NCBI GenBank assembly: GCA_024233115.1 | Contig: JACKQB010000003.1 | Coordinates: 186,001-250,000 of the forward strand | Direction of reading: 5' to 3' | From: Akkermansiaceae bacterium | GTDB lineage: Bacteria > Verrucomicrobiota > Verrucomicrobiia > Verrucomicrobiales > Akkermansiaceae | DNA: 64,000 bases | Shown here: piece by piece, positions 28,192 to 35,670 of the stretch | Layout: each line of letters opens with the position of its first letter | How positions within the stretch are numbered: the stretch's first letter is position 1 | Program-made: the position numbers and the translations under genes | The notes under the pieces: generated by a model | What the model was told of the DNA's origin: nothing | What the model saw: the letters and a program-made list of their open reading frames with translations, nothing else | Databases searched by the model: none

Positions 28192-28251
28192 GTGTGGGTT
28201 TGCAACCCGCGACAACCATGAGCCGGCATGCCGCGGGTGGCAAACCCGCAC
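28192..28251. repeat. Large imperfect inverted repeat between apt and the WYL gene
   Basis: GTGTGGGTTTGCAACCCGCG (28192-28211) is complementary to 28232-28251 at 18 of 20 positions, with a 20-base spacer. It fills the space between two convergent genes, so a bidirectional transcription stop or a dispersed palindromic repeat are both possible. There is no T-run. Confidence 0.75.
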
Positions 28252-28257
28252 TGCACA

Positions 28258-29085
28258 TCACTCAACCGATTCAAAATGCCGTGGCAAATCGCCACCTTCC
28301 CGACCAATGCGCAGGTGGTCGAGCAAGTACCCGCGCATCGCCTCCCGGACCTTGATCTTCAGCTTTCCTCCTTTGCGCATCCCGTAATCCATCTCGATAG
28401 CGCGCTGGGCGGTGTCATCGAGAGAACGGTTGGCCTGCAACGTGATCACCGCGATTTCCCGCCAGTCCTTGTCCGGGGGAATATCCGCATCCTCCTCACC
28501 CGGGATCTCCGGCCAGTCGGCTTTTTCGATCCGACTCAAGACAAAATCCCGGTAGTCCTCACGCTCACCGCACCAGGCTCTAACATGCCAACGGTAGCCA
28601 TCGTGTCCGAAGGCGTGAGGCCTTAGCCATCGCCATGTTGCCTTGCCGCTGTTGACACTCCAGTAACGCACCCTGATTTTCATACCGGTTGCCACAGCCA
28701 TCAGGACCAGTCTTTCCACGACTGCGGTGCCGACACGTGAGGGTAAATCGACCCGCGCCACCGTGTTGCTCACAGAGCCCTGTCCAACCCGACTGCACAT
28801 CTCACCTCCAAGAAAAGCCGCGATGCCCTCCTCCAAACGTGGTTCATGCAGCACACAGTTCATTTCCATGGTGCCCTCGTAGCGTTTCCTGCTCATCTGG
28901 TAAACTAACGCCCCCGGGTTGAGCATCTGGTATTTTTGTAAATCGCTTGATGCCTGAGCCTGGGAAATACCGAAGATTTTCACCAGATCCCCGCGGCGGA
29001 TCGAGCCACGCCACCACACGGCCCGTTCAATCGCTCTCAACCGCTCCTGCGCCGCCCAGTTCTCTTCATTGGTTCTGTTTGTCAT
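28258..29085 (-). CDS. WYL-domain transcriptional regulator (BrxR/CapW-like architecture)
   Basis: 275 residues. The N-terminal winged helix-turn-helix (about 10-60) contains the helix turn GDLVKIFGISQAQASSDLQKY. The central WYL-type fold (about 125-195) carries RVRYWSVNSG and LRPHAFGHDGYRWHVRAWC with the following RDFVLSRI, and a C-terminal WCX-like region follows. This order resembles BrxR/CapW regulators that repress phage-defence operons in other bacteria. It is divergent from the HIRAN / phosphatase / unknown trio, with 183 bases between, and an imperfect palindrome just upstream of its own start could be an autoregulatory site. A general metabolic WYL regulator is equally possible. Confidence 0.85.
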   Translation of the reverse strand: MTNRTNEENWAAQERLRAIERAVWWRGSIRRGDLVKIFGISQAQASSDLQKYQMLNPGALVYQMSRKRYEGTMEMNCVLHEPRLEEGIAAFLGGEMCSRVGQGSVSNTVARVDLPSRVGTAVVERLVLMAVATGMKIRVRYWSVNSGKATWRWLRPHAFGHDGYRWHVRAWCGEREDYRDFVLSRIEKADWPEIPGEEDADIPPDKDWREIAVITLQANRSLDDTAQRAIEMDYGMRKGGKLKIKVREAMRGYLLDHLRIGREGGDLPRHFESVE

Positions 29086-29097
29086 TTTTTCTACTTG

Positions 29098-29112
29098 TTC
29101 GTAAATTACAAA
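29098..29112. promoter_or_regulatory. Candidate operator upstream of the WYL regulator
   Basis: TTCGTAAATTACAAA contains the perfect palindrome GTAAATTAC plus two further matching outer bases on each side, 13 bases upstream of the regulator start, in the divergent intergenic region. Confidence 0.4.
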
Positions 29113-29268
29113 TGTGTCGTGTTTTTATACTGGCAAAACCCCGTTTCCTGTGAGATAGTATCACCAGTCGTAAAAGTCACACCCCACAAATAACGCCAAG
29201 GTATTTAGTTAGCAAACATTAAATAATTTCAATCTCTATTTCAAGCCAGCCTTAACCCCAATAAGTCC

Positions 29269-29634
29269 ATGATTATTCAAGTCCAGCCACAGGCCAACAG
29301 CCAGCCGCCCGTGCCATTACCGGAGGACGTTTACCGTCTTCAAACTTCACGCCTGGCAGGGTTCAACTACTACGGCCAGGACATCTGGCTGCACCAAATG
29401 AAGCTCGGCGAGGAGCTCACCCTCGTTGCCGAGCCCGCCAACCCGTATGATCAATACGCCGTCCGCATCCATTGGCAGGACAAACACATCGGCTACCTGC
29501 CGCGCACCAGTAACCATGTCGTTTCCCGGCTTCTCCGTCAGGGCGCGCCGATCAAGGCCGCCATCGCATGGCTCGATCCCCGGCAGGAACGAGGCACCCC
29601 CATGACCCTGCACGTGCTGGCACCTAAGTTTTAA
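29269..29634 (+). CDS. HIRAN-domain protein
   Basis: 121 residues, almost all one HIRAN domain (about 25-110): SRLAGFNYYGQD, ELTLVAEPANPYDQYAVRIHW and HIGYLPRTSNHVVSRLL fit the family. HIRAN domains bind the 3'-OH end of single-stranded DNA in eukaryotic HLTF and occur in bacteria as stand-alone proteins or fused to helicases. No helicase or nuclease domain is present here. It is transcribed away from the WYL regulator, towards a phosphatase-like gene and a small unknown gene, so all three may be regulated together. The role, possibly DNA damage or phage related, is inference. Confidence 0.85.
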   Translation: MIIQVQPQANSQPPVPLPEDVYRLQTSRLAGFNYYGQDIWLHQMKLGEELTLVAEPANPYDQYAVRIHWQDKHIGYLPRTSNHVVSRLLRQGAPIKAAIAWLDPRQERGTPMTLHVLAPKF

Positions 29635-29685
29635 GTTCTAAGTTTCAAATACCAAAGTCCAAATGCCAAATACCCAGTCCAAATT
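29623..29685. repeat. Degenerate heptad repeat at the 3' end of the HIRAN gene
   Basis: Units CCTAAGT, TTTAAGT, TCTAAGT, TTCAAAT, ACCAAAG, TCCAAAT, GCCAAAT, ACCCAGT and CCAAATT run in one phase. The first units fall inside the last codons and stop of the gene. Confidence 0.75.
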
Positions 29686-29704
29686 TTCTGTGTGAAATGC
29701 AGAA

Positions 29705-29754
29705 CCGGCGCGGGGGTCGCTGTGTGTGTGTCCCCCCAAACGCCCCCGTGCCGG
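29705..29754 (+). other. GC-rich hairpin between HIRAN and phosphatase-like genes
   Basis: CCGGCGCGGGGG at 29705-29716 pairs with CCCCCGTGCCGG at 29743-29754 at 11 of 12 positions. There is no T-run, so it may attenuate or separate the two transcripts. Confidence 0.5.
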
Positions 29755-29850
29755 AAATATCCCCCGTTCGTCAACGTCACCTCGTTTAAGCGGCATCACC
29801 TCTTGTATAAAAGAAACAAAGCTTTAACCCCCACCCGATACAAACCACGA

Positions 29851-30357
29851 ATGCAACTCTTCATCTGCCCGCGTGACTGGACATTTTCCAGGAACCGCTT
29901 CACCCCCACGCATCTGGTATCACTGCAAAACCCCAAGGCCGATGTCTCGGACCTGCGCCCGCCATGGATACCTGAGGAAAACCATCATGTCTCCTATTTT
30001 TACGATGTTGACCTGCATGACCACCACCTCGCACCGACGCGTGAAGACATCGAGTCCCTGGTCGGCTGGCTGCTGCCCCGTTGCCAAGCGGGGACGGAAA
30101 ACAGGCTGATCGTCCACTGTGACGCCGGCCTCGGCCGCTCCACCGCCACCGGCTACATCGCCGCCGCCATCAATCTCGGCCCCGGGAGGGAGGACGAGGC
30201 ATTCCAACACATGGTGGACTCCGCGCTCGAACGCCGACTGATGCCAAACTCCGTCATCATCCGCCACGCCGACGCCATCCTCGACCGCAACGGAGCCCTG
30301 ATCAAGCCGCTCAAGGAATGGAACCGCCGCGTCAACTGGCGACGCACCTTTCAATAA
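29851..30357 (+). CDS. Tyrosine-phosphatase-like protein
   Basis: 168 residues from ATG 29851; the frame is open upstream to 29692, but that part crosses the hairpin. The P-loop is HCDAGLGRSTATG, matching HCxxGxxRS with nucleophile Cys90 and Arg96. An upstream PTREDIESLVGWLLPR segment and a downstream NLGPGREDEAFQHMVDSALER helix are typical of small bacterial dual-specificity-like phosphatases. Substrate unknown. It lies 18 bases before the next gene and downstream of the HIRAN gene, so the three are probably one plus-strand unit. General-acid Asp candidates are in YDVDLHD. Confidence 0.75.
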   Translation: MQLFICPRDWTFSRNRFTPTHLVSLQNPKADVSDLRPPWIPEENHHVSYFYDVDLHDHHLAPTREDIESLVGWLLPRCQAGTENRLIVHCDAGLGRSTATGYIAAAINLGPGREDEAFQHMVDSALERRLMPNSVIIRHADAILDRNGALIKPLKEWNRRVNWRRTFQ

Positions 30358-30375
30358 CCAACCCCACCCCACCCC

Positions 30376-30756
30376 ATGACACCCCAGTCTATCACCCGGA
30401 AAATAGAATCCATCAATCCGCATAAAAAAAACCCGTTTTTCTGCATCGATGACCCCGCCACAGGCAACTACATCCAGTGCCTGCGCCGACCCAGCGGCTA
30501 TGTGCTCGAGACACGCTACTTCTTTAACCGCGATTGGTCTAAATTCGTCCACTACCGTGGCTGGTGGCCGGACGGGCACAGCACCCGCGGCGAAGCCCGG
30601 CCACGCACCGGCGAGTGGGGCCCCTGGGAATACGAGCGCGACCGCGTGCCCATCGACGCCGCCATCGCCGCATTCTTGTTGTTCAGGGAAAAGCCCACCA
30701 CCCTCCCCGAGGTCAACGGTCTGCTCTGGCGCAACGTCACCAACGAGTTCCCATAA
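30376..30756 (+). CDS. Small protein of unknown function in the HIRAN/phosphatase unit
   Basis: 126 residues. I do not recognise it. It is rich in Trp, Tyr and Arg, with a central VLETRYFFNRDWSKFVHYRGWWPDG segment and a second GEWGPWEYER motif. There is no signal peptide or membrane helix. The 18-base gap to the phosphatase-like gene supports co-transcription. Third codon positions are strongly G/C, as in its neighbours, so it is likely real. Confidence 0.65.
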   Translation: MTPQSITRKIESINPHKKNPFFCIDDPATGNYIQCLRRPSGYVLETRYFFNRDWSKFVHYRGWWPDGHSTRGEARPRTGEWGPWEYERDRVPIDAAIAAFLLFREKPTTLPEVNGLLWRNVTNEFP

Positions 30757-30760
30757 ATCT

Positions 30761-31098
30761 GGAGTGCGCGTGGCTTGCCCCCGTCCACTCACGCCATGCT
30801 GAATTGCAGCTCTACTCCTCCGTCGAGCTGGCCTGAAGATCGTGTATTGCCACCGCATTCTCCTGAGTCGGCTTGCCGTGCCCTGCCGTAGCCTTGCACG
30901 AAGGAGGGCCGACTTCACCCCGGCGACAGCCGCACTTCATCCTCGCTCCCAGTACGACGGGTTCCCGGCACGATGAAACCCCGCCCCGCGTGGCACCTGT
31001 CCGCCGTAGCCTCCACCTTCGCTAAAGCTATGGCGGAAACGTTGGCGTAGGTGGAAGCCCCGCCAAACCCCAGAGCGGAGGCAAGCCTCACGCACTCC
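30761..31098. repeat. Non-coding repeat element with imperfect 19-bp inverted ends
   Basis: GGAGTGCGCGTGGCTTGCC at 30761-30779 matches the reverse complement of 31080-31098 at 17 of 19 positions. The inside has further short inverted pieces, including GCCTCCACCT against AGGTGGAAGC. No coding potential or target-site duplication is evident. It resembles the small dispersed intergenic elements I recall from Verrucomicrobiota genomes, but copies elsewhere could not be checked. It occupies most of the gap after the unknown gene. Confidence 0.55.
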
Positions 31099-31150
31099 AC
31101 AGGGGTTGCGCACTGGCGTTGCCGACAAGTTGAAAACTCGCCCTACCTTT

Positions 31151-31188
31151 AAAAAATCACCCCGCAGGACTGCAATCCTGCGGGGTGA
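31151..31188 (-). terminator. Terminator after the PEP-CTERM gene
   Basis: TCACCCCGCAGGA (31157-31169) pairs perfectly with TCCTGCGGGGTGA (31176-31188) around a six-base loop. In the minus direction it is followed by six T residues. Confidence 0.9.
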
Positions 31189-31224
31189 CTATGAACACAA
31201 TAGAAAACAAACAACAAAAAACAC

Positions 31225-31830
31225 TTAGGCGCGCTTGCGGCGCAGGAGGAACCCGACGACACCAAGGCCGAACAAGGCAGCCGATGATGGTTCGGGCACG
31301 ACGGTGACCATATCCTGGTATCGACTGTTTGTGAGGAAAATCACGTTGGCCTCGGGCAGTTCGCTGAGTTTAGAGAGATACTTCTGTCCCAGTTGCGCAG
31401 TGGCCGCGTCGAAAACACGGTTGTTTCCCGAGTAGAGCGACGGGTTGTTCGTGCCGTCGACAACCACTTCCCAGATCGCCCACTGGATGGCAGCGGCCTC
31501 CAGGGCGCTTTGTCCGGACGCGTAATAGCCTCCGACAAGCTTGGAGATGGCTTTATCCGTCTCCGGCGTTGAGAAGGTCAGCGCCACATTATAGGTGATG
31601 GGCTGGTTGGCAACGATGCCTTGATAGGGATCGATGCAGAAGGCGTCAAAGTCGCTGAATTTCATCACGCCAGAATTGACATACTGGGCGTTGATTCCAT
31701 CGAACATACCTTTGACGTTAAGTCCAGGGGAGACACCTTCAAAAGACGAGGTGACGGTCTGGGCGGAGAGGTGGCCGGCACTAGTCAGTGCGATCGCCAC
31801 CATAGCTAAACAATAGGTTTTGGTTTTCAT
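31225..31830 (-). CDS. Secreted PEP-CTERM protein with thioester-domain-like motifs
   Basis: 201 residues. The signal peptide ends near LSAQT. The C-terminus is a clear PEP-CTERM sorting signal: VPEPSSA, a hydrophobic stretch (LFGLGVVGFLL) and RRKRA, so an exosortase encoded elsewhere should anchor or release it. The mature part contains FCIDPYQG (Cys65) and, later, AIQWAIW (Gln116), the two motifs that in thioester domains join Cys and Gln in an internal reactive thioester. That would allow covalent attachment to surfaces; this rests on motif reading only. Single-gene unit with its own terminator. Confidence 0.82.
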   Translation of the reverse strand: MKTKTYCLAMVAIALTSAGHLSAQTVTSSFEGVSPGLNVKGMFDGINAQYVNSGVMKFSDFDAFCIDPYQGIVANQPITYNVALTFSTPETDKAISKLVGGYYASGQSALEAAAIQWAIWEVVVDGTNNPSLYSGNNRVFDAATAQLGQKYLSKLSELPEANVIFLTNSRYQDMVTVVPEPSSAALFGLGVVGFLLRRKRA

Positions 31831-32228
31831 GTTAATTCGGGGTGAATTCGGTGGAATCCTAACGCTGTTTGACCCCCACCAACACCCCTAACAGATTGAT
31901 CAACAAAGGCTTACTATCAGCATAAAGCCGATGTTTAAAACCTGTAAACAATCATCATAACCCATAATATTTATCTTACTAAATCAGGGCTGCATTACAT
32001 GATCATTTATAAATAAAGGCTTCCAAGGCATATTTTCCGATCGATTGAGCAGATAAAAATAAACACATTTCCTAATGATCAAATCCTACTGATATTTTAC
32101 ACCCGCATTTTCCCGCTCAAAAAAAGTGCATCCTTCGGAAAACTCAATTACTAAGAGGGATTACACTAACCGCAATATATGCACATTTCGGCACCCATGA
32201 CTATCACCATGCCCTGAAACTCGGGGGC
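31831..32228. other. AT-rich intergenic region upstream of the PEP-CTERM gene
   Basis: Much lower in GC than the surrounding genes and without an open reading frame of note. It contains three TGATCA palindromes (near 31897, 31999 and 32076), which could be regulatory sites for the minus-strand PEP-CTERM gene. No promoter was fixed. Confidence 0.4.
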
Positions 32229-32266
32229 AAAAAAAGCAGGGAGTCACGGTTTCCCATGACTCCCTG
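32229..32266 (-). terminator. Terminator after tRNA-Val
   Basis: CAGGGAGTCA (32237-32246) pairs perfectly with TGACTCCCTG (32257-32266). In the minus direction it is followed by a C and seven T residues (32229-32235). Confidence 0.9.
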
Positions 32267-32273
32267 ATCAAGA

Positions 32274-32348
32274 TGGTGCGCAATACAAGATTTGAACTTG
32301 TGACCTCTGCCATGTCAAGGCATTGCTCTACCACTGAGCTAATCGCGC
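32274..32348 (-). tRNA. tRNA-Val, anticodon GAC, CCA encoded
   Basis: All arms fold. The acceptor is GCGCGAT against ATTGCGC; the D arm is GCTC/GAGC; the anticodon stem TGCC/GGCA carries loop TTGACAT with anticodon GAC (plus-strand 32314-32316); and the T arm is ACAAG/CTTGT with TTCAAAT. The discriminator base is A and the CCA end is encoded at 32274-32276. The encoded CCA is not universal among bacteria. A terminator follows and a promoter-like sequence precedes. Confidence 0.95.
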
Positions 32349-32382
32349 ACTGTGTGCCCGGGGCAACCCCCGAGACGGGCGC

Positions 32383-32411
32383 AAACTAGTCAGAGAGCCC
32401 AGTGGACGCAA
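32383..32411 (-). promoter_or_regulatory. Likely promoter for tRNA-Val
   Basis: In the minus direction TTGCGT (32406-32411) and TAGTTT (32383-32388) are separated by 17 bases, followed by a G+C-rich discriminator. Two T-tract/GACCG direct repeats lie upstream (32414-32437) and could act like an UP element. Confidence 0.5.
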
Positions 32412-32495
32412 GTATTTTTTTGACCGATTTTTTTGACCGGACTCCGGAGTTGTTCCAGCCCTTCTAATCCCTACCGTTGTGTCCTCGCACCTTGA

Positions 32496-34085
32496 CTAGC
32501 GTTTGACCTCCATGCTGTTGGTAAAAGGGTCGTAGTAGGAAATGCCGCGGTCCTTCAGCTGAGGCAGGTGCTTCTTCAATCGGTTCTCGAAATCACCGAA
32601 TTCCTTGGCACTGGCAGGTGTCCAGGCCGCTTCGGCCAGAGCGAGCAAGCGTGGGAAGGTCATGAAGTCGCGGCGCGCCTGGGTGTATGTGGTCTCGGTC
32701 CAGAGGCAGGCTTGGATCCCCCTGATCCTACCCGGATAAGTTTTGGGTAACTCGAGTGCGTCCGGGAAACCATAGGTATCTGCGAGAGGGTTGAAACCGC
32801 CCCAGCGACGCCCGGATTTGTGGGTCTCGTGCTGGACGAAATCGAAATACAGCGGACGGCGCGGGCAGAGTACGACGTCGTACCCCTGATTGAGGGCATA
32901 GTGAAGTTCCGCGGGCTTGTCGTGTCGCCACCAGAAAACGAGTGTCTTGTCTTTGACCAGCCCGGCATGGGCAATTTCATCCCAGCCGCCTGTTTGGTAG
33001 CCGAGGTCATTGATGGCCTTGGCGAAACGTTGGTTGAATCGACGCTCGATATCCTTGAGTTCGAGACCTTCATCCTTCATCAGCTTTTTGACAGCCGGGA
33101 TGCTTGGCCATTTTTCCCAGCCGAAGTGCACCTCGTCCCCGCCGTAATGGATGACCCCTGCGTCAGGAAACAGTGCGGCGACCTCCTTCAGGATGTCCTT
33201 CAGAAAGGCATCGGTAGCGGGATCGACGGGGTTGAATGTGAAGTCGGGGTGTTTCTTGGATCCACCGCCGGCAAATTGAGGGTAAGCCCGACAGGCGGCA
33301 GCGGCGTGACCGGGCATATCAATTTCCGGTATCACCGTGATGTGGCGGGCTTTCGCATAGGCCACGATGTCCTTGATCTGCTCCTGGGTGTAGAACTGCG
33401 CCGGCGCCTTCGGATCGGTATGATTCCCTATCCCGCCGATGGTTGTTAGTTTCGGGTATTTTTTGATTTCGATTCTCCAGCCTGGGGAGTCGGTCAGATG
33501 CCAGTGGAACCGGTTCAGCTTATAATAGGCCATAACATCGAGGCGGCGTTTCACCGCATCGACCCCCGTAAAGTGGCGCGACTCATCGAGCATGTAGCCC
33601 CGCCATGCAAAACGCGGCGCGTCATCAATCTGGGCGCAGGCAATGCTCAGCGAGCCCGGTTTTTTCTCGGCTCCCTTGAGCAGCTGGACGAGGGTCTGAA
33701 GACCGTAGAAATGCCCGCTAGCGGAGTCGGCGTAAATATTGGCCGCACCCGCTGTAATCCGCAGGGAGTATGCTCCATCGACCAGCTTGGGCAGCTTGTC
33801 GGCGCTTGTCTTGCCACGCATTTCCCCCCTCAAAAACTGGATGGCGCAGGGAGCATCCGCCGGTGCCATACGCAGGCCCAGGGATGTCGCTTCATTGAGG
33901 GTCTGCAAGTAATTATCCAACACATCCATCGAAGCGTAGACAAACGCCCCTTGCTTCAGGGTGTAACGGCCCTCTTTTTCCTGGTAGCTAACAGGTTGCG
34001 GGATGATGTCGGTCTGGCTTGCGGACAAGCCCTGTGGAATGGCCATGGCAGTGAGTGCCACCAAGGGAAGGATACGGATGTTCAT
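32496..34085 (-). CDS. Beta-N-acetylhexosaminidase, GH20
   Basis: 529 residues from ATG 34085 (MNIRILPLVALTAMAIPQGLSAS), which gives a proper signal peptide; the frame is open another 43 codons into hisF, but that part is not signal-like. A GH20b-like N-terminal domain (about 25-145) precedes the catalytic barrel with GYMLDESRHF, FHWHLTDSPGWRIEIK, PEIDMPGHAAAA and the catalytic Asp-Glu pair in HYGGDEVHFGW (about 315). Later WWRHD and WTE(T)TYTQ segments also fit. It removes terminal GlcNAc or GalNAc from glycans outside the cytoplasm. It is 19 bases after the hisF stop, but the functions are unrelated. Confidence 0.93.
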   Translation of the reverse strand: MNIRILPLVALTAMAIPQGLSASQTDIIPQPVSYQEKEGRYTLKQGAFVYASMDVLDNYLQTLNEATSLGLRMAPADAPCAIQFLRGEMRGKTSADKLPKLVDGAYSLRITAGAANIYADSASGHFYGLQTLVQLLKGAEKKPGSLSIACAQIDDAPRFAWRGYMLDESRHFTGVDAVKRRLDVMAYYKLNRFHWHLTDSPGWRIEIKKYPKLTTIGGIGNHTDPKAPAQFYTQEQIKDIVAYAKARHITVIPEIDMPGHAAAACRAYPQFAGGGSKKHPDFTFNPVDPATDAFLKDILKEVAALFPDAGVIHYGGDEVHFGWEKWPSIPAVKKLMKDEGLELKDIERRFNQRFAKAINDLGYQTGGWDEIAHAGLVKDKTLVFWWRHDKPAELHYALNQGYDVVLCPRRPLYFDFVQHETHKSGRRWGGFNPLADTYGFPDALELPKTYPGRIRGIQACLWTETTYTQARRDFMTFPRLLALAEAAWTPASAKEFGDFENRLKKHLPQLKDRGISYYDPFTNSMEVKR

Positions 34086-34104
34086 GATGATGTTGGGTTG
34101 CAGG

Positions 34105-34863
34105 TTAGACCCGGACAGGGATACCTTGACTGGCAAAGAGTTCTTTCGCTTCATGCACGGTGTGCTCGCCAAAATGGAAAATACTCGCCGCCAAGACGGC
34201 ATCCGCTTTTCCATCCTTCAACACATCCACCATGTGCTGGAGATTGCCGGCACCACCGGAGGCGATTACGGGGATGCCCACAGCTTCACTCACCGCGCGG
34301 GTGAGCTCGATGTCGTAGCCGGCCTTGGTGCCATCGGAGTCCATACTGGTCAGCAGGATCTCCCCCGCCCCGCGTTGATAAACCTCCCTGGCCCACTCGA
34401 CTGCATCCAGTCCGACGGGCGTGCGGCCGCCGTGGGTGTAGACACCCCATTTCCCGGGGCCTTCACGCTTGGCGTCAATGGCGACAACGATACACTGGTT
34501 GCCAAAGGCGGTGGCACCTTCGTTGATGAGTTCCGGACGATTGACGGCAGCCGTGTTGATACCGACTTTATCGGCACCCGCCATCAGCATTTCGCGCATG
34601 TCCTCGACCGTACGGATACCGCCACCGACGGTCAGGGGGATGAAACATTTTTTCGCCGTGCGGCGGACAACATCCACCATGGTTTTCCGCTCGTCGGACG
34701 AGGCTGTGATATCGAGAAAAACCAGCTCGTCCGCCTCCTGGTCGTTGTAGGCGATGGCACACTCGACCGGATCACCGGCATCGCGGAGATCGACGAAATT
34801 GGTCCCTTTGACCACGCGACCATCGGTAACATCAAGGCAGGGGATGATTCTTTTAGCTAACAT
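34105..34863 (-). CDS. hisF: Imidazole glycerol phosphate synthase cyclase subunit
   Basis: 252 residues from ATG 34863 (MLAKRIIPCLDVTDGR); the frame extends upstream through a repeat region and is not used. It closes the imidazole ring in histidine synthesis with ammonia from HisH. The catalytic Asp11 is in IPCLDVTDG and the second in VVAIDAKREG, on a classic half-barrel repeat with TVGGGIRTVEDM and IASGGAGNLQHM phosphate-binding loops. Other his genes are not nearby, so the gene is detached from a his operon. The short upstream space has a degenerate heptad repeat. Confidence 0.96.
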   Translation of the reverse strand: MLAKRIIPCLDVTDGRVVKGTNFVDLRDAGDPVECAIAYNDQEADELVFLDITASSDERKTMVDVVRRTAKKCFIPLTVGGGIRTVEDMREMLMAGADKVGINTAAVNRPELINEGATAFGNQCIVVAIDAKREGPGKWGVYTHGGRTPVGLDAVEWAREVYQRGAGEILLTSMDSDGTKAGYDIELTRAVSEAVGIPVIASGGAGNLQHMVDVLKDGKADAVLAASIFHFGEHTVHEAKELFASQGIPVRV

Positions 34864-34905
34864 CTTTTGAATGAATAAATGAAGGATTGAAAAATGAATA
34901 ATTGT
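34864..34905. repeat. Degenerate AT-rich heptad-like repeat upstream of hisF
   Basis: Loose AATGAA-type units (GAATGAA, TAAATGA, AGGATTG, AAAAATG, AATAATT) fill most of the gap between hisF and the nuclease gene. Less regular than the other heptad loci. Confidence 0.4.
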
Positions 34906-34906
34906 G

Positions 34907-35665
34907 TTAGCGGACACCCCATGCGCCGTAGTGGTGTTTCTGGGCGTATTTTTCCAACTCGCGGAGGTGTTGCTTCTGGCGTGAAGCTGCCGTGTTGTCG
35001 GGCAGTGTCATGGGTTTGGTATGAATCCGACCCAGCCCGTTGGCGACTAACAGCTCGTGCAGGTAACGTTGCTGACCATTCCAATCGACTATGACAAAGC
35101 CATACTTCCGGTGCGAGTTATAAACGCGCTCGCCACGGGTGACGACAGTGAATTTTTTCCCCTTCAGCAGCTTCTTGGTAAACGCCTTGGCCGCCACTCC
35201 CACCTGAGTGGTTTCGTGCTGGTTGAGGCCACCCATATCGGCCCCCTGCTCGGCGATACGCTGATGATTGGTATCGCCATTTCCGTAGGTCCTCGCCGCG
35301 CTCTCAGGGGCATCGACGTAATAGAGCCGGATCTCCTCGCTGCCGTGTGGCGCCTGGATATGGAAGCTATCGCCATCATTCCCCCTGCGATCGATCAGAG
35401 TGCAGTCTTTCCAGACCTGGTAGCGGCTCGATGACAGGCTGACCGGGCGCAATTGCGGTTGATCGACAGCATCGCCGCCGGGTTGGGTCGGCCTGCCGGG
35501 GTTGGGGGGATCGGGTGGCGACGGGACGCTGACCTGGTCGTCGCGCAGCTCCCCATCGCGTGCCTGGCCGTCACGCACTTCGTTGTATTTCATCCATACG
35601 ACGGCAGCGATCACCACGATCGTAATGATGGTGCCGAGGACGGTCTTTTCTTTTTTTTTCGCCAT
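34907..35665 (-). CDS. Membrane-anchored staphylococcal-nuclease-like (thermonuclease) protein
   Basis: 252 residues. An N-terminal helix (about 8-26, TIITIVVIAAVVW) anchors it, followed by a Pro/Gly/Asp-rich linker to about residue 75. The SNase/TNase fold has GDSFHI, the IRLYYVDAPES pocket (Arg and Asp of the active site), and VVTRGERVYNSHRKYGFV with the second Arg. The likely role is degradation of DNA or RNA outside the cytoplasm, or, for some family members, binding only. It is five bases before the M23 peptidase gene's stop on the same strand, so they may be co-transcribed. No signal peptidase site is seen. Confidence 0.85.
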   Translation of the reverse strand: MAKKKEKTVLGTIITIVVIAAVVWMKYNEVRDGQARDGELRDDQVSVPSPPDPPNPGRPTQPGGDAVDQPQLRPVSLSSSRYQVWKDCTLIDRRGNDGDSFHIQAPHGSEEIRLYYVDAPESAARTYGNGDTNHQRIAEQGADMGGLNQHETTQVGVAAKAFTKKLLKGKKFTVVTRGERVYNSHRKYGFVIVDWNGQQRYLHELLVANGLGRIHTKPMTLPDNTAASRQKQHLRELEKYAQKHHYGAWGVR

Positions 35666-35670
35666 GAAAA

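Noticed and set aside
29920..30918. 332-residue minus-strand frame across the phosphatase-like and unknown genes
   Set aside because: It covers both plus-strand genes, and its translation is a low-complexity Gly/Val/Arg-rich pattern typical of antisense GC-rich DNA. The P-loop motif on the plus strand is decisive.
34864..34917. 18-residue N-terminal extension of hisF
   Set aside because: HisF starts with MLAKRIIPCLD in all families known to me; the extension is repeat-derived.
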